A stretch of DNA of 64,000 bases from Eutreptiella sp. 'Long Island Sound 2002' (lineage: Eukaryota > Euglenozoa > Euglenophyceae > Eutreptiales > Eutreptiaceae): NCBI GenBank assembly GCA_964036045.1, contig OZ038379.1, forward strand, positions 183,106,553 to 183,170,552, read 5' to 3'. A program made the position numbers and the translations under genes. The notes beneath the pieces were generated by a model that did not search any database, was not told where the DNA came from, and saw only the letters and a program-made list of their open reading frames with translations. Positions within the stretch are counted from its first letter, which is position 1; the number at the start of each line of letters is the position of its first letter. This document shows, in pieces, positions 1 to 9,768 of this stretch.

Positions 1-23
1 GTTGCAAGTCAAGCAGTGGTCGA

Positions 24-195
24 TGGTCGAATGGTAATGCAGTTGACCGCAGCCGACAGCAGAGTTTTAGGTTGGCGAACCCCGGTCGGGCGAATGCGAC
101 GGCGGCGCCGCCGACGACAGTCGGCCGGCCCGGATTCGGGTTGCCGACCTAAAACTCTGCTGTCGGCTGCGCTACCACTCGACCGGCGTTCAATA
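24..195. repeat. Foldback (long inverted repeat) element
   Basis: The arm at about 48-91 (CGCAGCCGACAGCAGAGTTT...) is the near-perfect reverse complement of the arm at 130-171, with a GC-rich loop between them. Weaker pairing continues outward: GGTCGAATGGTA on the left against TACCACTCGACC on the right. This is the structure of a foldback MITE. No protein is encoded, and the target duplication cannot be judged so close to the window edge. Confidence 0.7.
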
Positions 196-199
196 TGAC

Positions 200-1159
200 A
201 GCTATTGGCCACCCCACTGCTTGGGGCCTTCTGAGCGAAAACTTTTGACCCCCCCCCCCAACCCCCAAAGCCCCCCCCAAGTGATATCCAGTTTTAGGGG
301 ATAGAGGCCTCAGAATCAAAAAATCCATTGGGGGATGGTCTTATTGGGCAAAATAATGATTCTACAAGGGGTTGGACTTCAAATATCATGCCTTGGGGCA
401 TGCTACGCGAATGACCCCAAAAAGGGGGGTAATACGACGCCCGCGCCTGCGCTTGATCTAACAACCTCTCTTCGAGGTGACTTCTCTTTCGGCGGAAGTC
501 GCGTGTGGCAGTGAGCGACCAAAACTATTTTTTTGGTGCAATTCGCATGCACTTTTTGATTTGGCGTAAATTGCGTGTGGAAATAAGTGACCAAAACTTT
601 CTTTTTGGCGTAAGTCGCGTGCACTTTTTCTTGGTGTAGGTGGTGGCCGACACAGTCCAGGAGGACACCAACGCACAGAAGGCGGCCGCCCACATGCAGA
701 TGCCAGCCATCCGAAGAGCGGCGGCCCAAATGGTCGACCGTAAGCCCCTGCTCCTCTCAAACGGGCACAAGAAGCCCCCGCGCCGGCTGCGCGCCGCCAC
801 ATGCGCCGCCTGCTGCACCACCGCGACGTGCACCCAGGGGACGACGCCGACTGAGCCCTGATACACTCACCAGCGCTGGCACGCACGCACAAGAACACGA
901 CGCTTCTCCGTCTTTGCAGGGACCAACGGCACGAACTCCACCAGCTTCCCAACACATGGCCCCGGGACATCGCGCCGTTTGGTGTTGGAAAAAAAAAATT
1001 CCCGAAGGAAAAAAATATAAAATAATAATTAAAATTAAAAAAATTAATTAATTAATTAATTAATTCATTAATTAAAAAATTAAAAAATAATAATAAAATA
1101 TAAAAAAAAATAGAACCACCCCACAGCCGCTGTTGCACCGGAGGAGGCGACGCATGCAC
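200..1159. other. TyrRS intron 1: no exon recognised
   Basis: This stretch follows the splice donor of the TyrRS exon on the minus strand. It holds poly-C runs, a GC-rich segment with overlapping chance frames at 400-970, and an AT block. I found no continuation of the synthetase (the next exon should begin with a residue pair such as AYDF), so the remaining exons are left of the window. Confidence 0.5.
988..1113. repeat. AT-rich tract with (TTAA)n
   Basis: About 125 bp of almost pure A/T, including a run of TTAA units, inside otherwise GC-rich DNA and about 50 bp downstream of the TyrRS splice donor. It is a simple-sequence tract. Confidence 0.8.
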
Positions 1160-2293
1160 CTGCAACAACATGTAGTTGAACTCCAGGAACGTCAACGGGG
1201 ACTCGCGCTCCAGCCGCTGCTTGACGCTCTCGAACGTGAGCATCCGGTTGATCGTGAAGAGCCGCCCGTAGTCCCGGAGGAACTCGAGGTACTGGAGGCT
1301 GCCGAGCCAGTCGTCGTTGTTGACCATCACGGCGTCCGTCGGCCCGTCGCCGAACGTGAGGAACTTCTTGAACACTTGGCTGATGCCGTCCATGTTCTTG
1401 CGGATGGTCTCCTCCGTCATCATCTGCCGCGAGGCGTCCTTGCCCGAGGGGTCGCCCACTTTGCTGGTCCCGCCCCCGATGAGGACGATGGGCTTGTGGC
1501 CGCTCTGCTGCAGGTGCCGCAGGATCATGATCTGCAGGAGCGACCCGACGTGCAGGCTGTCGGCCGTCGCGTCGAAGCCCAGGTAGGCGACGACGGGGCC
1601 CTTGCACATCTGCTCGTCCAGCGCGTCGGCGTTGGTGCACTGGTGGAGGAAGCCGCGCTCCGCCATCGTCTTCAGGAACGCGGACTGGAACGCCTTGTCC
1701 TGCAGGGACTCCTCCGCCTCCGCCTCCTCCGCCACGACGCCGGTGGTGGCGGCCATGGCCATGAGCGGGGCCGGCACGGCGCCGTGCGTGAGGTCCGCGG
1801 CGGCGACGCGCGACTGGCGCGGCGCCCGGGAGCTGCCCCACAGCAGCACCGCACCCACCGCCATCGCGGCGGCCAGCGGCAGGCCGAGGGCCGTGTGGAC
1901 CCACGAGCGCGCGGCAGGGGCCGCGGCAGACGCGGCGCCGACAGGGGCCGCGGGCGCGGCGGCGGCGGCGGCGGCGGGCACGGGGCGGCGGGCCGGCCCC
2001 CCGCCGAACCCGGGCGCTGCGTGGCGGAGCGGCAGGGCCCGCGCGGTGGCGGTGGAGGGCAGCGCGGCGGCGCTGAAGGTCTGCACGGCCGGGGCGGCGC
2101 CGAGCGCGGGCGCGGCCGCGCCCGCGAGGCCGAGCAGCCCGACCGTCACGGCGGCGACGGCGACCAGGTCTTTCCACGTCCTCGCGCTGGAGGTGTCGGG
2201 GCCGATGCTGCGGTAGTGGCACTGCGCGTCCCCGCGAAGCGGCAGCAGAGGGGCCTGCATCCGAGACGGCATCTCTGAAGGCAAAGGAGACAA
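1160..2293 (-). CDS. tyrS: Organellar tyrosyl-tRNA synthetase, exon 1
   Basis: Attaches tyrosine to tRNA-Tyr in an organelle. The 378 residues from the ATG at 2293 hold a leader of about 200 residues and then a bacterial-type class I catalytic core. The HIGH-like motif is LHVG (residues 247-250). It is followed by [26 protein letters not shown], and [17 protein letters not shown], all typical of alpha-proteobacterial/mitochondrial-type TyrRS. The leader has a signal-like hydrophobic stretch (about 42-66), an Ala/Pro/Arg-rich span with a Phe soon after the likely cleavage site (QTFSA), and a second hydrophobic stretch (about 134-152) followed by basic residues. This resembles class I plastid leaders of dinoflagellates and euglenids. 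The exon ends TTGCAG|GTGCAT in phase 0, exactly where bacterial TyrRS continues with AYDF or GYDF. The KMSKS-like loop and tRNA-binding domain lie beyond the window. Plastid, mitochondrial or dual targeting cannot be settled from sequence. Confidence 0.9.
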
Positions 2294-4049
2294 CCGGTGG
2301 TGAGATTAGGACATTCCGGAGCAGGAGGAAACAAGGAAAAGTCTGGGCGTCCGAATTATTGAGGGTGTTAAAACGGGCCCCCGAGCCCGCGGCCAACCAA
2401 CGAAGTTTGGCCGCTAACCGCCAGCGGTTGGCGGTTGGCCGGCAGCGGGTGGCCGGTGATCGCCGACCAGTGGCCCGTCTCCAGCCGCGCCGGGCGTCGC
2501 TGTCCCTGACTAAAAAAAAGAAAAAAAGGAAAGTGTGGGTGTCCCTAAGGGACGTTGTGGGTCAGGCTCGGAGCCGCCTTCATCGGCCCCTTCTGGACCC
2601 CTCGTGTGAGGACGGGGGCTCTTGGTGGGAAGCCCTGGGACTAGCTCCGTCGTTTGCAGCAGAAACGCCCCGCTGCTCATCTTGCGAGTCGGTGATGGCC
2701 TGTCTGGGGCGCGGGTTGGGCACGTGCTTGCTTGTCTGTGGTGGGTGGCACACCAACGGTCCACGGGCTGTGCTGGTGTCGGGCTTGCTCGACGCGGTCT
2801 TATCCCTGGTACGCCCCCCCGCATTGGAGGGCTTGGAAATGCACAGCAACAACACCGAAATGGGGGTTCGGGGCAGGCTACCCCACCCCCCCGGGGGTCA
2901 CTTTGGGCCCTCGTAAAGAGGTTGGCCACACCCCCACACACCCACCGGGGGTTAGGGGTTCATGTCTTGCCCCATCATCATGCACACCAAGTGCACATCA
3001 GCAGAAACAAGCAGAGCCATGAACACAAGAAAGATTGTGCAGCCAAACAGGGGTCTGGACCAGGACTCGGTATGGTGACGTGTGGACTGTCACGTGTGTG
3101 GTGCTGTTGGAGATACTGTCGGCTGGACCAGGACCCTGCAGTCCTGCAGCCATTGCATAACATGCAGACCTGCTCAGCTTCCCCATTCCCTGAGATTTAG
3201 TTTTTGAGTTGCGATGTGACAAATAGTTCGGACTTCAACCATTTGACCCGGTGCTGCCACCCCCAAGCCACGCATTATCTTTGAGGCATTCAGCATTCAT
3301 GCCAAAGCCCCCCAAACCCAAGACCCCTCCCCCCTCCCAAAAGGGGGTGTATGGCTGTAGCCTAAATTGGGGGCCCACACACCCGCCTCTCCAATCCCCC
3401 CAACCGCCCCTTGAGGGGAGGGGTAGGGTCGGCTGTCCACTAAATAAGAGCCTTGTTGGGGGCCAGTATGGCGTGTGCTGTGGAGTTTCAGGTGGCGGTG
3501 TGCTGCAGCACATTGACCACATGGCGGTTTCTTGACTGCCAAACGTAGGATTTGCAACAGTGGGGGCAAATTCCCACGTTTTTGTGAACTACCATGCGGC
3601 ACTGTGTGTTTGGGAAGTTGGGGTTGCGCTGCCGTGCCCCAGCCACATCACAAGCCAAATCAAAACTCGCGCTCATGTCACTGACTGTCATCCACTGTGT
3701 CTTTTGCTTGCTCACAAGGAGCATGATGTGGGGGCAACTAGCCGTGCCAACGCCCCGCATTAGTGCATGCCCTTTGTGATGGGCAGGTCTACCCCACACA
3801 GGTGTCAACAAATTAAAGCATCAACTGGGAAGAGCAGGACAGCGGGTCACTTGGCTGTCACCAACACCCAAAAACCTTAGTTTCTATCGGAACTTGGGCC
3901 TTCAGTTGCCCTGTCCCACTCACACAATAAGCCAAGTCCAAGCTCACACCAGTGTCCCGAAGTGTCACCCAGTGTGTCTGTTACTTGCTCACAGGAATAA
4001 GTGCTCCCGGTCCATTGGTCACTCCATCCTTGACCCCTCCCCATGTCTG

Positions 4050-4445
4050 CACAGTATCTGCTTGGGGTTGGTGGGAGTGCCCTGTGCATTCCCGCACGTA
4101 CATCTGTGTACATGATCTCTGCTCGTCTTTAGGTGCTCCTACACCACCGTGGCCACCCTCACCTTGTCTTTGGGCACTTGTGCACCATCATGGGTGCATT
4201 GTGCCTTCCTTTAGGCATTTGCGTGTCATTACCAATGCACATCGCGTGTCCTCCCGTGGGTGTGCGTGCGTACCATGTACCCCCATGTACCCGCCTCCAA
4301 GCGCCAATGCACCAGGTTGGGTGCACCCTGCTTGACTTGAAAGGTCTGCACAGTGGACACATTTTGTTTGCCTTCAACGCTTGCACACTAGCATGGGTGC
4401 CTTTTGCCTGCACTTGGCTTGTCGTTAACAAACACACACCCCTGT
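4050..4445. repeat. Decayed tandem repeat, first block
   Basis: Loosely repeated units of about 60 bp built on phrases such as GTGCACCATCATGGGTGCAT followed by TGTGCCTTCCTTTAGGCA. The same phrases recur in the block near 5430-5990. Units are strongly diverged. Confidence 0.5.
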
Positions 4446-4669
4446 TGTGCACGCAATGCCAAAAGCACAGAAAATGATGGTTTCACCAGGTAATGGTGAA
4501 TGCGCATGCAGCACAAAACCTTTACAAAACCGTGACCCATCCTCCGAACCCCACAGTGTTTCCTGGCACACAGGCAAGCACAAATGCAGCACCAGAGCAT
4601 TGCAGAACTCCTGAATAACACAAATTTCGTCGCAGTTTCTCATTTAATGATTGGTTTGGCGAGAGGGCG

Positions 4670-4885
4670 TTATTTCTGCATGGACTCGGAATAAAGCCCA
4701 GTGCCCCGTTTGCACCACACGCAGAACAACTGCACATGCCCACCAGCAGCCTGTCCAGCTGCAGGTGTGGCAGGTGCCCTGGCGCGCTTGGATGCAGGTT
4801 TGGGGGCAGGTTTTGGGCGCAGGTTTAGGGGCAGCAAAATCGTTGGGACTACACTGCCATCAACAAGGTCTCTGGCCAGGCACAA
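4670..4885 (-). pseudogene. Transposase-like C-terminal remnant, copy 1
   Basis: The frame ends with a Lys/Pro/Ala-rich linker (KPAPKPASKRA) and then GGHVQLFCVWCKRGTGLYSE before the stop. The same arrangement, HVQLF-x2-KCK-x-GKGFYS after [10 protein letters not shown], occurs at 55474-55689, so this is a dispersed protein-coding repeat. Just upstream, a different frame at 4900-5200 resembles the hydrophobic stretch found upstream of copy 2 (WFFA versus WFLA), so this copy is frameshifted. The Cys pair near the C-terminus recalls the cysteine-rich tails of piggyBac-type transposases, but the family is not established. Confidence 0.35.
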
Positions 4886-5429
4886 TAAGCCAGCGGGTTG
4901 ATTTCACCTTCGAACGGTCGAACAGTCCACCCATCCGTCTGCCATGTCCCCAGTGGACCGCCTGTACTTCAGAGGGACCCAGATGGAAGAAAAGACATTT
5001 GGGGCTGCTGGACACACACAAGGAATGGTTCTTCAGTGAAAACATACACTTTCCAGCCACAAGATCTGCAAAAAACCACACAAAACAAACTGAAACCCCA
5101 ATTGGAACCGTCAAATTCACAATTCCAACAATGACAGCTTCACCACATGGTGGTGATTGCGCAAGAGGGGGGGGGGGGGGGGGACTCTGCCAATCTTGAG
5201 ATATATGTGCCATTTGTGGGTGCTCTATGATGGCTTTGAAACACTGATACACTGATAATTCAGTGCGCATACAGCCTAGTTGCTGCAAGAATGTCACCGG
5301 TCTAGTCACGGCTACTAGGTAGTTGCAAACAGATTGGTTGACCTTGGTTGCAACCAGAGGTCATATCTTTGAGATGTTGCTGTTAGCCTTCGCTTTCGAA
5401 TTGCCACTATCATGACTATGCCACAGACG

Positions 5430-5990
5430 TGGTTGCTGTGTATGCCCCTTTGCATGTCTCATTTGAGTGCACCACAGTGCACGTCGCAGTCTTCTTCTGC
5501 AAATCACATCACAGTCGCACTGTCACCTCTCTGTCGCATATTTGTACACATTCGGATGCTTCCATGTGGGCACATCGCACAGCCTTGCTTGCCCACAAAC
5601 ACAAATGCACCACCATGGGTGCACTCTATTTGTCTTCAGGCACCGACATACCTCGATACGTGCAATCCACAGATTGGCAGCATTATGGTTGTACTCGTAT
5701 GTCCTCAGGTGCACGTGTTCCACTGCACGTGCATTGTGCCAGTCTTCAGGCTCCACAGCACACCTAAAGGTGCACTCTGCCAGTTGCCAGGAGCAAGTGC
5801 ACCACTGTGGCTCATTGGCATGTAGCCCCATTGTAACCCCATGTAGTCCCAGCTCTGTTCAGGCACACCTGTACCACTTTGTGCACAAAGCCTATCATTG
5901 GGCACCGTGCCTGCAAGTTCCAGTGCCCTGCTGCAGACGTGCGTCTTTAGGTGCCATTCTTGCGCGCGTGTGTGCTTGTTGTTAGGCAGG
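5430..5990. repeat. Decayed tandem repeat, second block
   Basis: Repeated phrases such as CACCATGGGTGCACTCTATTT and TCTTCAGGCACC recur every 60 bp or so, with sequence shared with the block at 4050-4445. The three plus-strand frames that cross it are periodic because of the repeat and are not a sign of coding. Confidence 0.5.
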
Positions 5991-6647
5991 GGTTTCACCA
6001 ATTTTTAAAAGGTCTCCTGGTTGAGCCTGTATGGCCACACTGGCGTCCTCGGGTCGGGTCGCTCCCCATTATAGCAGGCCCACGGTACAGGCCAGGGGTG
6101 CGTCCCTGTGTTGCCCCCTGACCAGTGCGATATGCACTTTAGGCCAGAACCTGGTTCGCTGCCCCAGGACCACCCTGGAAGTGGGGTGGTGGCTCCATGG
6201 CTTCCGCCGGGCCAGCTCCACGGTATTAGTTCAACGGGCCCATCATTGCCATGTTGCCCGTGTGTTGTGTGTGTATTGGGGCTTTCACAGCTGGTGGTGC
6301 TCGCGGCAGCGAGGGTGCGCAGCGAGGCGGCCTTGTGTGCTTGTTGTTAGGCAGGGGAAACACCATATTATAGAGGAATGCCAGGATGGGTCCGCGGGGT
6401 TAGCATGCTCTGTGGAAGGGGCCGCCTGGGGCAAATTGAGCAATTTGTTGGGTAACAGCCGGCCCAAAGGGCTGTTCTTCGGAGCAAGGCTCTTGGAAGA
6501 AACATCGCCGTTCCCTCGGGACAGCCCTGGGGATTGTTTGACTGCTTTTGTGGCTGCCGTCGGCAATTCGTCATTTGATGTGGTTGCCATTGGTCATTAT
6601 AATCTCGCGAGTTTGGGGCGGTTCCTACTGGGCCCTTTGACGCAAGC

Positions 6648-6840
6648 CCGACATGCCACTCGCGTCCGGCAGGGAAACTGGTTCTCAGTAGCAATCGGCT
6701 CCGTACCAAAGGCCACTCAGTAATACCCGCCCCCTGCACCACCAGAACTCAGTAGGAACGTGCTGAGTCCGGCGCATGGCTCAGTAGCACCCTGCTCCGT
6801 CTGTTCATGTCTGAGCAGGCAGACGCTAGTGGCAAATCTG
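6648..6840 (-). mobile_element. hAT-like MITE family 1 (copy in 6.6 kb)
   Basis: A 193-bp element with terminal inverted repeats of about 21 bp: CCGACATGCCACTCGCGTC on the left and the complement of CAGATTTGCCACTAGCGTCTG on the right. It is flanked by ACGCAAGC (6640-6647) and ACGCAGGC (6841-6848), an 8-bp target duplication with one change. Inside are several copies of CTCAGTAGGAAC. Full relatives lie at 18041, 53084 and 58737. Confidence 0.85.
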
Positions 6841-7284
6841 ACGCAGGCAGTTGCTGTGCCTCCCTTGTGGCACGGGGGGGTCGGGGGGGTCACAACGCAA
6901 CCCCACTTCACTTGTTAGCCAGGCCTCGGGTGGTGCACGAGAGCGCAAGCGTCTTCGGGGCCGGGCCAGCGCATCCCCTCGATGCCTTCAGAGACAGAAA
7001 ACTGCCGGACCTGGACCCACGGACCACCGCCTGACCATCAGCGTCAGGTGTCAGTGGTCAGATGGCTGCCACCCCTGTCACCGTCAGTCAGGCACCCGCC
7101 GCTCTGGCCAGCAGAGGGCCCGCGGGCGTGACTTGTGGCCGACCCTGAGCAGCGCCTCGACCCATTATCCCCCGTGTCCAGCGAACAATAAAGTCCTCAA
7201 AAAACATGGTCCAAACACGAGTGTTCGTTGGACACACCATTCGGTATTCCATTAATTTGGTACCTAAACCCGGTCCCTCACTAA

Positions 7285-7533
7285 TTACGTCCCAAAAAAA
7301 CTACGGTCCAAACAGAAGTGTTCATTGGCCAAGGCATTCGTTGGACACAGGGGGGGGGGGGGGTCCTGCAGGAGGCCACCCATCTCCCGCAAGTTCGCCG
7401 TGGCCGTGCCATCCTGCCGGTCGTGGAAGGTGACGTGGGGCGCGAAGGTCTCAGCCTCCAGCCGACGGTACACCGCCCCCTGGTCCCTGGACCATGCCTC
7501 TCCCAGCCACTCACGCCAAGCCCGCAGGCGCAT
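7285..7533 (-). pseudogene. Host-like coding fragment, possibly LINE-derived
   Basis: An open frame with strong G/C at third positions, like the real exons here. It reads LRAWREWLGEAWSRDQGAVY, then RRLEAETFAPHVTF and DRQDGTATANLREMGGLLQ, before degenerating into poly-Pro. The pattern of a Trp-rich linker followed by D-G-T-A-x-N-x-R-E-M recalls the segment before the reverse-transcriptase domain of non-LTR retroelements. No YxDD motif or endonuclease domain is found near it. It could instead be a lone exon. Confidence 0.25.
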
Positions 7534-8167
7534 ATGAAGCCACGTGCCGCTGCATCACTGCGGTGTGGTTGGGCCTGCTACCATCCACGGCCCTCGGGCA
7601 TGCGACCGGCACGTGCCGTGCGGGGCACATCGGCATGCAGTTCCCCCCCCCCCCCCCTCAAGGGCGGCATCGTCGCGTGCTTCTCATGGTCTGGCATACG
7701 CCGGATGCGGTGACAGCGCTGGGCCTTAGGGACGCATCTCAGTACCGGTGGAGCTGGCGTTTGTGGAGTTGCCCCTGCCGCTGTTCCAGGCTGATGGACG
7801 CCGTTGAGGGGCGGATGTCACGTTGTTCACCTCCCCAGCCGCATGCTGCGCCCCGCTCCTGCGCCGACTGTGTGCTCCGTTCCACAGGGGCCTGTGGCCG
7901 GTGCAGTTTCCGCCGGGGCTGCACCGCCTCCCGGAGTACCTCCGGGCGTAGCTGGGACACGACGCGTTTGCCGTTTTATTGCAGGATCGGAACCTTCCGA
8001 AGCGGCCGTTGAAGGCGGAATAGACGTAGACTGGCGGGGGCCAGTACTCCTGATCGGTAAAGCAGAGCGGGGCATGGACAGGGGGCGGACGGGAGGGGAC
8101 TGAGGGAGGTGCCTGGAAAGGGCTTGCTGTCTCCAGGCAGCCTGGTCAATAGTAGGGGAGAATGTTT

Positions 8168-8185
8168 GCCGGGCGCGCGCCCGGC
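8168..8185. repeat. Perfect 18-bp GC palindrome
   Basis: GCCGGGCGCGCGCCCGGC is its own reverse complement, and GCCCGGCGCGC follows it closely. It lies in spacer DNA with no evident gene. Confidence 0.6.
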
Positions 8186-9306
8186 ACATGCCCGGCGCGC
8201 TACCTTTGTATTAAGTAGTTTATTCTTGCCCACGGAAGTCCCCCAAGTAGACTGCACTAGACTGCAAACCTTCCGTGCAAAGCACGCTGCATAAGCTGAA
8301 ATATGAGAATTCAACAACACAAAATGTCACTCTCACCACTTCCAACCACCACCCTTGCCATCGTCATAAACCGGGTGCAAAGGATGGGCCAGATTCTTAG
8401 ACACGGTGAGAAGGTTCTCCAGATTGTTTGGTGAGGGGGGGCAAAAACAGGCACGGGCGGGGAATGGTCAAAAAAAGATGCCCGGCGCACTAATACTCCC
8501 CTAGAGCAGACCTTTGGGGGGGGGGGGGGGCTCAGGTGTAAACCAACTTGGTGAACTAGAACCCTCGTCCTGGGCCACACTTCCCGCGTTGGATGTGGTG
8601 AGCAAACCCCAAACTTCGCTCGCATGGAAATGACTGGCCGCGAGGCATGCGGGCACCGGCAGGGGAGGAAGGCCAAAAGGCAGAAGCAGCATGTAGCAGA
8701 GGGACAGCCGTCGTCCTCTGACCAGCACTGTTCCCCAGCGGCTTGGGACAATCAAAGAAAACAATTGATTGCTAAAAAGCCAAACTGTGTAGACCATTTG
8801 TTTGGCTGGTTCCCTGGACCTCACCCCCTCAAGACACGGGCACAGTATAAGTCGAACAACCATCTGACGGGCGGGAGCGCACTGTGGATAAGAGAGGCAG
8901 TGATGCCAAACTGGGGTTTCTGGAGAAACCTGGGTTTCCAAAAACTCAAGCAATGCAGACACTTCCCTCCTGACCAGCCAAACAAGCGCGTACATCCGGA
9001 AGCACCAATCGCTACGCTCACTCAGCCTTAATGGCACCCCCCCCCTCTGTGCAATTCTGGTGTGTGTGGGGGGGGGGGGGGGGGGCTTGGAGGCTTGGAG
9101 TAGGGGAGGGTGGGGGGGCGTCTAGGGTGGATGGTGGAGATGGTGGTGAGGGGGCGCAAGCAGGTCTCAAAGCGCTCTACACATGCACGTCCTGGTATGC
9201 ATATGCAGCAATGTCCGGCAGTTCCGCATGATCACAGGTATGATACACGTGTGCTACCATACAATTGCTTGCACCTGATGGCCTTATTTTGTCAACACGG
9301 CTGTGT

Positions 9307-9768
9307 TTACATGCTACAAGACAGGAAAAGGCGCCGCCAACCCCGAAGAGAAAGGGGAGAGAAAGGAGTGCAGGCGACCGTTTGAATCGGCAGGGCCTTC
9401 TTGCAGTACGGCTTCCGCTGGCCATTCTTGGGCCATACCGCGGTCCAGTTCCTCAGACCCTCCTCGCTCTGGCGGGGCTGGGACATGCAAAAGGGCGGGC
9501 TCCAGGGCGGCAGCGTGACCAGGCACGAGTACATCATCTTGACGCAGGGCTGCCTCGTGTGCCGGCGCACGATGCAGTCCACGCTCGGCAGCAGGTCGAA
9601 GGCCACCCCGCGCACGTCCATCCGCTTGGCCCTCGCAAGCCGCATCAGATACGCCTCCGCATTCTCGTGCTCAAGCCATGGCTGGGGGTCCCAGAAGTAA
9701 GTGTAGGCCCTCATGACGTGGGTCGCCGCCAGGCGGCCCATCAGGACGGTCTTATCGTTGATGCCGTT
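9307..9768 (-). CDS. Glycosyltransferase-like gene, exon 3 (C-terminal)
   Basis: Starts after the acceptor CCATTACCAG, which is preceded by a pyrimidine tract, in phase 0 with NGINDKTVLMGRLAATH. It runs 153 codons to the stop. It contains YTYFWDPQPWLEHENAEAYL and several Cys (PSVDCIVRR, QPCVKMMYSC, PFCMSQ, PYCKKA, VACTPF), which suggests disulfides in a secreted domain. Confidence 0.7.
   Translation of the reverse strand, partial: NGINDKTVLMGRLAATHVMRAYTYFWDPQPWLEHENAEAYLMRLARAKRMDVRGVAFDLLPSVDCIVRRHTRQPCVKMMYSCLVTLPPWSPPFCMSQPRQSEEGLRNWTAVWPKNGQRKPYCKKALPIQTVACTPFSPLSLRGWRRLFLSCSM

Larger units (their letters stand above)
2294..9306. other. Intergenic region with decayed repeats
   Basis: About 7 kb between the 5' end of the TyrRS gene and the 3' end of the next minus-strand gene. 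It holds two stretches of decayed tandem repeats, one transposase-like remnant, one 193-bp MITE, a possible retroelement fragment and many poly-G/poly-C runs. The long plus-strand frames at 2359-2916 and 6031-6723 show no family motif; the second ends inside the MITE. No complete gene is supported. Confidence 0.6.

Noticed and set aside
1133-2278. 381-codon plus-strand frame
   Set aside because: Antisense of the TyrRS exon. GC-rich third positions on the minus strand remove stops on the plus strand. It is His/Arg/Gly-rich with no domain.
2359-2916. 185-codon plus-strand frame next to the TyrRS gene
   Set aside because: Begins in the dispersed 21-bp repeat, contains a poly-A run, and has no recognised domain or splice support.
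6031-6723. 230-codon plus-strand frame
   Set aside because: No family motif, mixed composition, and its C-terminal quarter is the MITE at 6648-6840.
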